Part shown: one piece after another, positions 34,463 to 47,540 of the stretch | Numbering within the stretch: position 1 is the stretch's first letter | How the letters are laid out: each line of letters starts with the position of its first letter | DNA from: Balanoglossus misakiensis | Taxonomy: Eukaryota; Hemichordata | NCBI GenBank assembly: GCA_040954595.2 | Contig: CM082594.2 | Span: 744,001-808,000, forward strand | Length of the DNA: 64,000 bases | Direction of reading: 5' to 3' | Translations under genes and position numbers: made by a program | The notes under the pieces: generated by a model | What the model was told of the DNA's origin: nothing | Database searches by the model: none | What the model saw: only the letters and a program-made list of their open reading frames with translations

Positions 34463-35795
34463 TAGTCCTGTTTCAAAATGACCTACATTACACGTCCTAT
34501 ACACATGTATTGCATGTTCTGATTGGTTTATCCGCTTCTCTAAGGTCCACTTGCGGCACGCTGATTGGAGGGACCTTGTAGGTTAGGTCCTATTACTATG
34601 TATTATTCATTAGATCTTGTAGGTTAGGTCTTATTACTATGCATTATTCACTTTACAGCTCCCTGATTGGTTAACGTGTCAGTCTGGTCCCCCATGTGTT
34701 CACTGTCTCATTATACAGGACCTTGTAGGTTATGTCTTATTAATATGTATTTATTCACCATACAGCTCCCTGATTGGTTAACGTGTCAGTCTGGTCCCCC
34801 CAGTGTTCACTGCCTCATTGTGAAATGTCCCATGTGCTTCCTGGCTAGCGTTGTGGTAACACATTATTCGGGATGTCCGCAGATCATTCATTGATTTTCT
34901 GAGAAATTGCCTGACTGATACTATCTCCAACATACACCGCACCGTGGAAAAATTAAATGATTTTTAGATGGACTTTGAAAATCTGATTAACTCATCTAAG
35001 CATTTTTGCTAACAGTTGTATATTTTTTTAATCACCCTCCTACTTCTCATCATCAATATTATTATTGTTGTTTTACTATTTTAAAGTAAATTTGTTTTGA
35101 CGAAGATGTTGTGATAAGGAGCACGTTGTCCGTTTATACATTCGTATATTGTTTTCATAAAAATTGAACTATGACGGTGCAGCTTCGTGAAAGAAGTAAT
35201 GTTATTCTAAACATTTCCATTGTAAGATATTTTTGGTTTGCTCGAATGAATAGCACACACTTCGTATTCAGCCAGGTGTTACACGAAGTGATGCGCTGAA
35301 AGGCATTACGTAACAAAACACTAGCCCATTTCAACAAACCGCCACTGGAAATAAAATACGAAATTTCTCCTGGCAATTTTTATTTCGAGTATCTAGTTCA
35401 CAGTATCACATAAAATGCCATGAATAGTGAAGGAAAAGGTGAAATCCAATCATTATACGAGTGCCTTTCTTTATACACTGGGATCGAGCTTCGACAACGC
35501 GCAGGCAGCATGGCAGACAGAATACGACAACAGTATTCAGAAAGTACAAAAAACTTTGCATAACGAGGCAGTGAAAACTGGAGACCTACACATTAACCAA
35601 TCAGGGAGCTGAAAATTGAATAAATACATATTAATAAGACCTAACCTACAAGGTCTAGTGAATAATACATAATAATAAGACCTAACACATAAGGTCCCTC
35701 CAATCAGCGTGCCGCAAGTGGACCTAAGATTACCAGATGGACCAATCACAGATGTAGGTACATATGTCATGGACCTGACTTATGAAACAGGACTA
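34463..35795. mobile_element. Non-autonomous DNA transposon with long inverted repeats
   Basis: The insert is about 1.33 kb. Its left end reads TAGTCCTGTTTCA and its right end is the exact reverse complement, TGAAACAGGACTA. Further in, the arms stay complementary with interruptions: GGTCCACTTGCGGCACGC at left matches its reverse complement near 35705-35725, and CTCCCTGATTGGTTAA (34659 and 34766) matches TTAACCAATCAGGGAG near 35593. The left arm has extra direct repeats about 40 and 107 bp apart. No transposase-like frame is present. A TA duplication fits a Tc1/mariner-type target, but the flanks (CACAC|TA and TA|ATATG) do not prove it. Superfamily not assigned. Confidence 0.75.
34890..35560. 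other. Interior of the inverted-repeat element, no gene seen
   Basis: Moderately AT-rich, non-satellite sequence between the two arms. The open frames here (for example 35155-35376 and 35427-35612) are under 75 codons and show no recognisable motif. Nothing suggests a transposase remnant. Confidence 0.6.
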
Positions 35796-37081
35796 ATATG
35801 ACAGACACTAGCGCACGTTAGCAACGGTGATCAAGTCAGATTTTCTACGGCATGGCTGGGATAAAGCCCCGGCACTCTAGAGCAGAAACACGCGTACAGA
35901 GACCACGTTGATCAAGTCTGATCTCCTACGGCTTGGCTCGACTAAAACCCCGGCACACTATGACAGACACTAGCGTTCGTTAGCAACGTTGATCAAGTCA
36001 GATTTCCTACGGCATGGCTTGGCTAAAGCCCTGGCACTCTAGAGCAGAAACACGCGTACCGAGACCACGTTGATCTACTCCCATTTCCTTCGGCCTGGCA
36101 CAGCTGATGCCCCGGCACTATATATAGGACACAGACTGGCATAAGTTAACAACGGTAATCACGTCGGGTTTCCTACGGCCTGGCTCAGCTGAAGCCCCGG
36201 CACTCTAGAGCAGAAACAGGCGTACATTGACCACGTTGATCAAGTCAGATGTCCTACGGCGTGACTCCGCTGGTGCACCGGCTCTATATGACACAGACTG
36301 GCGTAAGTTATCAACGGTGATTACGTCGGATTTCCTACGGCCTGGTTTAGCTCAAGCCCCGGCACTTTAGAGCGGAAACACGCGTACATTGACCACGATG
36401 ATCAAGTCAGATCTCCTACGGCTTGGCTCGACTAAAACCCCGGCACACTATGACAGACACTAGCGTTCGTTAGCAACGTTGATCAAGTCAGATTTCCTAC
36501 GGCATGGCTTGGCTAAAGCCCTGGCATTCTAGAGCAGAAACACGCGTACAGAGACCACATTGATCTACTCACATTTCCTTAGGCCTGGCACGGCTGATGC
36601 CCCGCACTATATATAGGACACAGACTGGCGTAAGTTAACAACGGTAATCACGTCGGGTTTCCTACGGCCTGGATCAGCTGAAGCCCCGGCACTCTAGAGC
36701 AGAAACAGGCGTACATTGACCACGTTGATCAAGTCAGATTTCCTACGGCCTGGTTCGACTAAAACCCCGGCACACCATGACAGACACTAGCGTTCGTTAG
36801 CAACGGTGATCAAGTCGGATTTCCTTCGGCCTGGCTCGGCAAAAGACCCGACCCTCTAGTACAAAGACGTTGGCTAAGTCGGGCAAACCGAAGAGGGAAA
36901 GTCACAGCGGGTCAACACTCGACATTTGTTCGGGTAGGACTGCATTATTGCCTGTTAATTTATAGAGAAAGCCCGAATTTAACCAGGGCGCTTCAAACAC
37001 CGACGTTAGTTGGGGGCACGGCCTGCAGTACTGCCGGGTAAGGTGACATCGGCGTACCGCATATAATGTAGGGGGGGGGGG

Positions 37082-39135
37082 AGAAACAGAACGGTTCAAT
37101 ACTACATTTATCAGATATCAGCTAATTTTGGACAATCATCTAAAATCTAAATCATCTTTTCATATTTGGATATCTGATGATGTATGAAATTTCCATTATA
37201 TGTAAAAATGGTGCTGATTATAAAAATGCACTCTGAATGAGCTGATTTAATACAAAATTGCGTTTTATTCGTTTTTGCACCAAAAAGGTCATTTTTAGGC
37301 AAAACATTCTTAATTTTTTTAATTCGGTGACCTGATCATATATAAACAATTGCTTGTATGTTAAAAGTTTTTATGACTTTTAAAAGCAGTGACACTGGCG
37401 GCATTCAACACGAAAATAACAATTTTAGCCACAATTTGGTCAAAATGGTAAATTTTTGAAAATTACAAAAAATACCTGTTTTCTACATTTTTGGAAATCT
37501 GATGGAGTATAGAATGCTCTTCGTATGTATATATCGATACAAATTCCACAAAAGACCGTCTAATTTGGCTCACTGCAGACAAAATTGCGTTTTACCAAAT
37601 TTTCCTTGAAAATGTCATTTTTAGAAAAAAAAATAAAAAAACCTTTGTTCTTCAAATGTGGTGCCCTGATCATATATGACATGTTGATTGTATGTTAAAA
37701 CTTTCGACCACTCCAAAAATGCAGAGATATTGACGGAATTCAAGAAAAAATAGCCATTTTGGCCATATTTTGACAAAAATGGTAAATTTTTAAAAAATCA
37801 TAAAAAATTAACTATTTTCTTCATTTTCGGAAATATTATGGAGCATGAAGTGTCGTTCTCTTGTAAAAAGTGCTGCAAATTCCAGAAAATGTGGTATAAT
37901 TTGAATCACCCAAGACAAAATTACCATTTTCGACTTTTTTTCGAAAAATTGTCTTGTTTTACAAAATAAATAAGAATAAATTCTTTTCTTAGTTTCAAAC
38001 GGGTAGAGATACTTTACACACGGGTTTTCTAACATTGAATTCCCGTTCATCAACTCAGATTTCCTACAGCACAAGTCGGCTAAAACCCTGACACTCTAGA
38101 GCAGAAACAGTTGCACACTGGTAACGTTGAACAAGTCGATTTTTCTACGGCCTGGCTCGGCTAAATCTCCGTCACAATATGACAGACACTAGCGTTCGTT
38201 AGCAACGGTGATCAAGTCAGATTTTCTACGGCATAGCTCGGATAAAGCCCCGGCACTCTAGAGCAGAAACACGCGTACAGAGACCACGTTGATCAAGTCT
38301 GATCTCCTACGGCTTGGCTCGACTAAAACCCCGGCACACTATGACAGACACTATCGTACGTTAGCAACGGTGATCAAGTCAGATTTTCTACGGCATGGCT
38401 TGGATAAAGCCCCGGCACTCTAGAGCAGAAACACGCGTACAGAGACCACGTTGATCTACTCACATTTCCTTCGGCCTGGCACGGCTGATGCCCCGGCACT
38501 ATATATAGGACACAGACTGGCGTAAGTTAACAACGGTAATCACGTCGGGTTTCCTACGGCCTGGCTCAGCTGAAGCCCCGGCACTCTAGAGCAGAAACAG
38601 GCGTACATTGACCACGTTGATCAAGACAGATTTCCAACGGCGTGATTCGGCTGGTGCACCGGCTCTATATGACACAGACTGGCGTAAGTTATCAACGGTG
38701 ATTACGTCGGATTTCCTACGGCATGGTTTAGCTGAAGCCCCGGCACTTTAGAGCGGAAACACGCGTACATTGACCACGATGATCAAGTCAGATCTCCTAC
38801 GGCCTGGCTCTTCTAAAACCCCGGCACACCATGACAGACACTAGCGTTCGTTAGCAACGGTGATCAAGTCGGATTTCCTTCGGCCTGGCTCTGCAAAAGA
38901 CCCGACACATTAGTACAAAGACGTTGGCTAAGTCGGGCAAACCGAAGAGGGAAAGTCACAGCGGGTCAACACTCGACATTTGTTCGGGTAGGACTGCATT
39001 ATTGCCTGTCAATTTATAGAGAAAGCCCGAATTTAACCAGGGCGTTTCAAACACCGACGTTATTTGGGGGCACGGCCTGCAGTACTGCCGGGTAAGCTGA
39101 CATCGGCGTACCGCATATAATGTAGGGGGGGGGGG
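37082..39135 (+). repeat. Satellite unit (2054 bp) with A1/A2 and B1/B2 hybrids
   Basis: Normal length, but the second A monomer starts as A2 and ends as A1 (ACTATCGTACGTTAG near 38350), and the next B starts as B1 and ends as B2. This suggests short conversion tracts. G tract 39125-39135. Confidence 0.92.
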
Positions 39136-41183
39136 ACAGAACGGTTCAATACTACATTTATTAGATATCAGCTAATTTTGGACAATCATCTAAAATCTAA
39201 ATCATTTTTTCATATTTGGATATCTGATGATGTATGAAATTTCCAATATATGTAAAAATGGTGCTGATTATAAAAAATGCACTCTGAATGAGCTGATTTA
39301 ATACAAAATTCCGTTTTATTCGTTTTTGCACCAAAAAGGTCATTTTTAGGCAAAACATTCTTTATTTTTTTAATTCGGTGGCCTGATCATATATAAGCAA
39401 TTGCTTGCATGTTAAAAGTTTTTATGACTTTTAAAAGCAGTGACACTGGCGGCATTCAACACGAAAATAACAATTTTAACCACAATTTGGTCAAAATGGT
39501 AAATTTTTGAAAATTACAAAAAATACCTGTTTTCTACATTTTCGGAAATCTGATGGAGTATAGAATGCTCTTCGTATATATATATCGATACAAATTCCAC
39601 AAAAGACCGTCTAATTTGGCTCACTGCAGACAAAATTGCGTTTTACCAAATTTTCCTTGAAAATGTCATTTTTAGAAAAATAAAATAAAAAAACCTTCGT
39701 TCTTCGAATTTGGTGCCCTGATCATATATGACATGTTGATTGTATGTTAAAACTTTCGACCACTCCAAAAATGCAGAGATATTGACGGAATTCAAGAAAA
39801 AATAGCCATTTTGGCCATATTTTGACAAAATGGTACATTTTTGAAAAATCATAAAAAATTAACTCTTTTCTTCATTTTCAGAAATATTATGGAGCATGAA
39901 GTGTCGTTCTCTTGTAAAAAGTGCTGCAAATTCCAGAAAAGGTGGTATAATTTGAATCACCCATGACAAAATTGCAATTTTTCGACTTTTTTTCGAAAAA
40001 TTGTCTTTTTTACAAAATAAATAAGAATAAATTCTTTTCTTAGTTTCAAACGAGTAGAGATACTTTCCACACGGGTTTTCTAACATTGAATTCCCGTTCA
40101 TCAACTCAGATTTCCTACAGCATAAGTCGGCTAAAACCCTGACACTCTAGAGCAGAAACAGTTGCACACTGGTAACGTTGAACAAGTCGATTTTTCTACG
40201 GCCTGGCTCGGCTAAATCTCCGTCACAATATGACAGACACTAGCGTACGTTAGCAACGGTGATCAAGTCAGATTTTCTACGGCATAGCTCGGATAAAACC
40301 CCGGCACTCTAGAGCAGAAACACGCGTACAGAGACCACGTTGATCAAGTCTGATCTCCTACGGCTTGGCTCGACTAAAACCCCGGCACACTATGACAGAC
40401 ACTAGCGTTCGTTAGCAACGTTGATCAAGTCAGATTTCCTACGGCATGGCTTGGCTAAAGCCCTGGCACTCTAGAGCAGAAACACGCGTACAGAGACCAC
40501 GTTGATCTACTCACATTTCCTTCGGCCTGGCACGGCTGATGCCCCGGCACTATATATAGGACACAAACTGGCGTAAGTTAACAACGGTAATCACGTCGGG
40601 TTTCCTACGGCCTGGCTCAGCTGAAGCCCCGGCACTCTAGAGCAGAAACAGGCGTACATTGACCACGTTGATCAAGTCAGATTTCCTACGGCGTGACTCG
40701 GCTGGTGCACCGGCTCTATATGACACAGACTGGCGTAAGTTATCAACGGTGATTACGTCGGATTTCCTACGGCCTGGTTTAGCTGAAGCCCCGGCACTTT
40801 AGAGCGGAAACACGCGTACATTGACCACGATGATCAAGTCAGATCTCGTACGGCCTGGCTCGACTAAAACCCCGGCACACCATGACAGACACTAGCGTTC
40901 GTTAGCAACGGTGATCAAGTCGGATTTCCTTCGGCCTGGCTCTGCAAAAGACCCGACACATCAGTACAAAGACGTTGGCTAAGTCGGGCAAACCGAAGAG
41001 GGAAAGTCACAGCGGGTCAACACTCGACATTTGTTCGGGTAGGACTGCATTATTGCCTGTCAATTTATAGAGAAAGCCCGAATTTAACCAGGGCGTTTCA
41101 AACACCGACGTTATTTGGGGGCACGGCCTGCTGTACTGCCGGGTAAGCTGACATCGGCGTACCGCATATAATGTAGGGGGGGG
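39136..41183 (+). repeat. Satellite unit (2048 bp), canonical
   Basis: Complete unit. Its G tract (41176-41183) has only 8 G, tied with the one at 47541 as the shortest in the window. Confidence 0.95.
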
Positions 41184-43235
41184 ACAGAACGGTTCAATAC
41201 TACATTTATTAGATATCAGCTAATTTTGGACAATCATCTAAAATCTAAATCATTTTTTCATATTTGGATATCTGATGATGTATGAAATTTCCAATATATG
41301 TAAAAATGGTGCTGATTATAAAAAATGCACTCTGAATGAGCTGATTTAATACAAAATTCCGTTTTATTCGTTTTTGCACCAAAAAGGTCATTTTTAGGCA
41401 AAACATTCTTTATTTTTTTAATTCGGTGGCCTGATCATATATAAGCAATTGCTTACATGTTAAAAGTTTTTATGACTTTTAAAAGCAGTGACACTGGCGG
41501 CATTCAACACGAAAATAACAATTTTAACCACAATTTGGTCAAAATGGTAAATTTTTGAAAATTACAAAAAATACCTGTTTTCTACATTTTCGGAAATCTG
41601 ATGGAGTATAGAATGCTCTTCGTATATATATATCGATACAAATTCCACAAAAGACCGTCTAATTTGGCTCACTGCAGACAAAATTGCGTTTTACCAAATT
41701 TTCCTTGAAAATGTCATTTTTAGAAAAATAAAATAAAAAAACCTTCGTTCTTCGAATTTGGTGCCCTGATCATATATGACATGTTGATTGTATGTTAAAA
41801 CTTTCGACCACTCCAAAAATGCAGAGATATTGACGGAATTCAAGAAAAAATAGCCATTTTGGCCATATTTTGACAAAATGGTACATTTTTGAAAAATCAT
41901 AAAAAATTAACTCTTTTCTTCATTTTCGGAAATATTATGGAGCATGAAGTGTCGTTCTCTTGTAAAAAGTGCTGCAAATTCCAGAAAAGGCGGTATAATT
42001 TGAATCACCCAAGACAAAATTGCAATTTTTCGACTTTTTTTCGAAAAATTGTCTTTTTTACAAAATAAATAAGAATAAATTCTTTTCTTAGTTTCAAACG
42101 GGTAGAGATACTTTCCACACGGGTTTTCTAACATTGAATTCCCGTTCATCAACTCAGATTTCCTACAGCATAAGTCGGCTAAAACCCTGACACTCTAGAG
42201 CAGAAACAGTTGCACACTGGTAACGTTGAACAAGTCGATTTTTCTACGGCCTGGCTCGGCTAAATCTCCGTCACAATATGACAGACACTAGCGTACGTTA
42301 GCAACGGTGATCAAGTCAGATTTTCTACGGCATGGGTTGGATAAAGCCCCGGCACTCTAGAGCAGAAACACGCGAACAGAGACCACGTTGATCAAGTCTG
42401 ATCTCCTACGGCTTGGCTCGACTAAAACCCCGGCACACTATGACAGACACTAGCGTTCGTTAGCAACGTTGATCAAGTCAGATTTCCTACGGCATGGCTT
42501 GGCTAAAGCCCTGGCACTCTAGAGCAGAAACACGCGTACAGAGACCACGTTGATCTACTCACATTTCCTTCGGCCTGGCACGGCTGATGCCCCGGCACTA
42601 TATATAGGACACAAACTGGCGTAAGTTAACAACGGTAATCACGTCGGGTTTCCTACGGCCTGGCTCAGCTGAAGCCCCGGCACTCTAGAGCAGAAACAGG
42701 CGTACATTGACCACGTTGATCAAGTCAGATTTCCTACGGCGTGACTCGGCTGGTGCACCGGCTCTATATGACACAGACTGGCGTAAGTTATCAACGGTGA
42801 TTACGTCGGATTTCCTACGGCCTGGTTTAGCTGAAGCCCCGGCACTTTAGAGCGGAAACACGCGTACATTGACCACGATGATCAAGTCAGATCTCCTACG
42901 GCCTGGCTCGACTAAAACCCCGGCACACCATGACAGACACTAGCGTTCGTTAGCAACGGTGATCAAGTCGGATTTCCTTCGGCCTGGCTCTGCAAAAGAC
43001 CCGACACTCTAGTACAAAGACGTTGGCTAAGTTGGGCAAACCGAAGAGGGAAAGTCGCAGCGGGTCAACACTCGACATTTGTTCCGGTAGGACTGCATTA
43101 TTGCCTGTCGATTTATAGAGAGAGCCCGAATTTAACCAGGGCGTTTCAAACACCGACGTTTGTTGGGGGCACGGCCTACAGTACTGCCGGGTAAGCTGAC
43201 ATCGGCGTACCGCATATAATGTAAGGGGGGGGGGG
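41184..43235 (+). repeat. Satellite unit (2052 bp), canonical
   Basis: Complete unit with the GTCGATTTATAGAGAG linker variant. G tract 43225-43235. Confidence 0.95.
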
Positions 43236-44873
43236 ACAGAACGGTTCAATACTACATTTATTAGATATCAGCTAATTTTGGACAATCATCTAAAATCTAA
43301 ATCATTTTTTCATATTTGGATATCTGATGATGTATGAAATTTCCATTATATGTAAAAATGGTGCTTATTATAAAACATGCACTCTGAATGAACTGATTTA
43401 ATACAAGATTGCGTTTTATTCGTTTTTGCACCAAAAAGGTCATTTTTAGGCAAAACATTCTTTATATTTTTAATTCGGTGACCTGATCATATATAAACAA
43501 TTGCTTGTGTGTTAAAAGTTTTTATGGCTTTTAAAATCAGTGACACTGGCGGCATTCATCATGAAAATAACAATTTTAGCCACAATTTGGTCAAAATGGT
43601 AAATTTTTGAAAATTACAAAAAATACCTGTTTTCTACATTTTCGGAAATCTGATGGAGTATAGAATGCTCTTCGTATGTATATATCGATACAAATTCCAC
43701 AAAAGACCGTCTAATTTGGCTCACTGCAGACAAAATTGCGTTTTACCAAATTTTCCTTGAAAATGTCATTTTTAGAAAAAAAAATAGAAAAACCTTTGTT
43801 CTTCGAATTTGGTGCCCTGATCATATATGACATGTTGATTGTATGTTAAAACTCTCGACCACTCCAAAAATGCAGAGATATTGACGGAATTCAAGAAAAA
43901 TAGCCATTTTGGCCATATTTTGACAAAAATGGTAAATTTTTGAAAAATCATAAAAAATTAACTCTTTTCTTCATTTTCGGAAATATTATGGAGCATGAAG
44001 TGTCGTTCTCTTGTAAAAAGTGCTGCAAATTCCAGAAAAGGCGGTATAATTTGAATCACCCAAGACAAAATTGCAATTTTTCGACTTTTTTTCGAAAAAT
44101 TGTCTTTTTTACAAAATAAATAAGAATAAATTCTTTTCTTAGTTTCAAAACGGGTAGAGATACTTTCCACACGGGTTTTCTAACATTGAATTCCCGTTCA
44201 TCAACTCAGATTTCCTACAGCATAAGTCGGCTAAAACCCTGACACTCTAGAGCAGAAACAGTTGCACACTGGTAACGTTGAACAAGTCGATTTTTCTACG
44301 GCCTCGCTCGGCTAAATCTCCGTCACAATATGACAGACACTAGCGTACGTTAGCAACGGTGATCAAGTCAGATTTTCTACGGCATGGCTTGGATAAAGCC
44401 CCGCACTCTAGAGCAGAAACACGCGTACAGAGACCACGTTGATCAAGTCTGATCTCCTACGGCTTGGCTCGACTAAAACCCCGGCACACTATGACAGACA
44501 CTAGCGTTCGTTAGCAACGTTGATCAAGTCAGATTTCCTACGGCATGGCTTGGCTAAAGCCCTGGCACTCTAGAGCAGAAACAGGCGTACATTGACCACG
44601 TTGATCAAGTCAGATTTCCTACGGCGTGACTCGGCTGGTGCACCGGCTCTATATGACACAGACTGGCGTAAGTTATCAACGGTGATTACGTCGGATTTCC
44701 TACGGCCTGGTTTAGCTGAAGCCCCGGCACTTTAGAGCGGAAACACGTGTACATTGACCACGATGATCAAGTCAGATCTCCTACGGCCTGGCTCGACTAA
44801 AACCCCGGCACACCATGACAGACACTAGCGTTCGTTAGCAACGGTGATCAAGTCGGATTTCCTTCGGCCTGGC
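43236..44873 (+). repeat. Truncated unit ending at second orientation switch
   Basis: AT half complete. A/B block B0 A1 B1 A2 B2/B3 A4 B4 A5, one dimer short (fusion near 44575). It stops at the first bases of B5 (CGGCCTGGC), where inverted AT module 2 begins. Confidence 0.94.
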
Positions 44874-44876
44874 ATA
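44871..44876. other. Orientation-switch junction, nearly blunt
   Basis: Forward CCTTCGGCCTGGC (start of B5) passes into ATACAATCAACATGTC, the reverse complement of AT module 2. At most about 1 bp (C) is shared. To the right all units read on minus as far as the window end. Confidence 0.92.
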
Positions 44877-45482
44877 CAATCAACATGTCATATATGATCA
44901 GGGCACCAAATTCGAAGAATAAAGGTTTTTTTATTTTTTTTTCTAAAAATGACATTTTCAAGGAAAATTTGGTAAAACGCAATTTTGTCTGCAGTGAGCC
45001 AAATTAGACGGTCTTTTGCGGAATTTGTATCGATATATACATACGAAGAGCATTCTATACTCCATCAGATTTCCGAAAGTGTAGAAAACAGGTATTTTTT
45101 GTAATTTTCAAAAATTTACCATTTTGACCAAATTGTGGCTAAACTTGTTATTTTCGTGATGAATGCCGCCAGTGTCACTGCTTTTAAAAGCCATAAAAAC
45201 TTTTAACACACAAGCAATTGTTTATATATGATCAGGTCACCGAATTAAAAATATAAAGAATGTTTTGCCTAAAAATGACCTTTTTGGTGCAAAAACGAAT
45301 AAAACGCAATCTTGTATTAAATCAGTTCATTCAGAGTGCATGTTTTATAATAAGCACCATTTTTACATATAATGGAAATTTCATACATCATCAGATATCC
45401 AAATATGAAAAAATGATTTAGATTTTAGATGATTGTCCAAAATTAGCTGATATCTAATAAACGTAGTATTGAACCGTTCTGT
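44874..45482 (-). repeat. Inverted partial unit, AT half only
   Basis: Read on minus: partial module 0, module 1 and the start of module 2, which is cut off by the junction at 44873. Confidence 0.94.
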
Positions 45483-47540
45483 CCCCCCCCCCCCCCTTAC
45501 ATTATATGCGGTACGCCGATGTCAGCTTACCCGGCAGTACTGTAGGCCTTGCCCCCAACAAACGTCGGTGTTTGAAACGCCCTGGTTAAATTCGGGCTCT
45601 CTCTATAAATCGACAGGCAATAATGCAGTCCTACCGGAACAAATGTCGAGTGTTGACCCGCTGCGACTTTCCCTCTTCGGTTTGCCCAACTTAGCCAACG
45701 TCTTTGTACTAGAGTGTCGGGTCTTTTGCAGAGCCAGGCCGAAGGAAATCCGACTTGATCACCGTTGCTAACGAACGCTAGTGTCTGTCATGGTGTGCCG
45801 GGGTTTTAGTCGAGCCAGGCCGTAGGAGATCGGACTTGATCATCGTGGTCAATGTACGCGTGTTTCCGCTCTAAAGTGCCGGGGCTTCAGCTAAACCAGG
45901 CCGTAGGAAATCCGACGTAATCACCGTTGATAACTTACGCCAGTCTGTGTCATATAGAGCCGGTGCACCAGCCGAGTCACGCCGTAGGAAATCTGACTTG
46001 ATCAACGTGGTCAATGTACGCCTGTTTCTGCTCTAGAGTGCCGGGGCTTCAGCTGAGCCAGGCCGTAGGAAACCCGACGTGATTACCGTTGTTAACTTAC
46101 GCCAGTTTGTGTCCTATATATAGTGCCGGGGCATCAGCCGTGCCAGGCCGAAGGAAATGTGCGTAGATCAACGTGGTCTCTGTACGCGTGTTTCTGCTCT
46201 AGAGTGCCAGGGCTTTAGCCAAGCCATGCCGTAGGAAATCTGACTTGATCAACGTTGCTAACGAACGCTAGTGTCTGCCATAGTGTGCCGGGGTTTTAGT
46301 CGAGCCAAGCCGTAGGAGATCAGACTTGATCAACGTGGTCTCTGTACGCGTGTTTCTGCTCTAGAGTGCCGGGGCTTTATCCAACCCATGCCGTAGAAAA
46401 TCTGACTTGATCACCGTTGCTAACGTACGCTAGTGTCTGTCATATTGTGACGGAGATTTAGCCGAGCCAGGCCGTAGAAAAATCGACTTGTTCAACGTTA
46501 CCAGTGTGCAACTGTTTCTGCTCTAGAGTGTCAGGGTTTTAGCCGACTTATGCTGTAGGAAATCTGAGTTGATGAACGGGAATTCAATGTTAAAAAATCC
46601 GTGTGGAAAGTATCTCTACCCGTTTGAAACTAAGAAAAGAATTTTATTCTTATTTATTTTGTAAAAAAGACAATTTTTCGAAAAAAAGTCGAAAAATTGC
46701 AATTTTGTCTTGGGTGATTCAAATTATACCGCCTTTTCTGGAATTTGCAGCACTTTTTACAAGAGAACGACACTTCATGCTTCATAATATTTCCGAAAAT
46801 GAAGAAAAGAGTTAATTTTTTATGATTTTTCAAAAATGTACCATTTTGTCAAAATATGGCCAAAATGGCTATTTTTTCTTGAATTCCGTCAATATCTCTG
46901 CATTTTTGGAGTGGTCGAAAGTTTTAACATACAATCAACATGTCATATATGATCAGGGCACCAAATTCGAAGAACGAAGGTTTTTTTATTTTATTTTTCT
47001 AAAAATGACATTTTCAAGGAAAATTTGGTAAAACGCAATTTTGTCTGCAGTGAGCCAAATTAGACGGTCTTTTGTGGAATTTGTATCGATATATATATAC
47101 GAAGAGCATTCTATATTCCATCAGATTTCCGAAAATGTAGAAAACAGGTATTTTTTGTAATTTTCAAAAATTTACCATTTTGACCAAATTGTGGTTAAAA
47201 TTGTTATTTTCGTGTTGAATGCCGCCAGTGTCACTGCTTTTAAAAGTCATAAAAAACTTTTAACATGCAAGCAATTGCTTATATATGATCAGGCCACCGA
47301 ATTAAAAAAATAAAGAATGTTTTGCCTAAAAATGACCTTTTTGGTGCAAAAACGAATAAAACGGAATTTTGTATTAAATCAGCTCATTCAGAGTGCATTT
47401 TTTATAATCAGCACCATTTTTACATATATTGGAAATTTCATACATCATCAGATATCCAAATATGAAAAAATGATTTTAGATTTTAGATGATTGTCCAAAA
47501 TTAGCTGATATCTAATAAATGTAGTATTGAACCGTTCTGT
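45483..47540 (-). repeat. Inverted satellite unit (2058 bp), canonical
   Basis: 14-C tract 45483-45496, then linker, A/B block and AT half. The frame at 45469-45771 crosses linker and tract and recurs at the same place in only some units. Confidence 0.95.

Larger units (their letters stand above)
33371..37081 (+). repeat. Satellite unit (3711 bp) with DNA element and two extra dimers
   Basis: Monomer A1 is interrupted by the foldback-like element at 34463-35795. After it the order is B1 A2 B2 A3 B3 A4 B4 A2 B2 A3 B3 A5 B5. The second A2-B2-A3-B3 set, about 36420-36740, adds about 322 bp. Without the element the unit is about 2376 bp. G tract 37071-37081. Confidence 0.92.

Noticed and set aside
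35427-35612. A 61-codon frame inside the inverted-repeat element as a possible transposase remnant
   Set aside because: No DDE/D signature, helix-turn-helix or other transposase motif, and the frame runs into the inverted-repeat arm.
16191-44873. A single large inversion explaining both orientation junctions
   Set aside because: Inverting one segment would give module 2/B5 joins of opposite class at its two ends. The two junctions are the same class read on opposite strands, and most of the sequence between them is forward.
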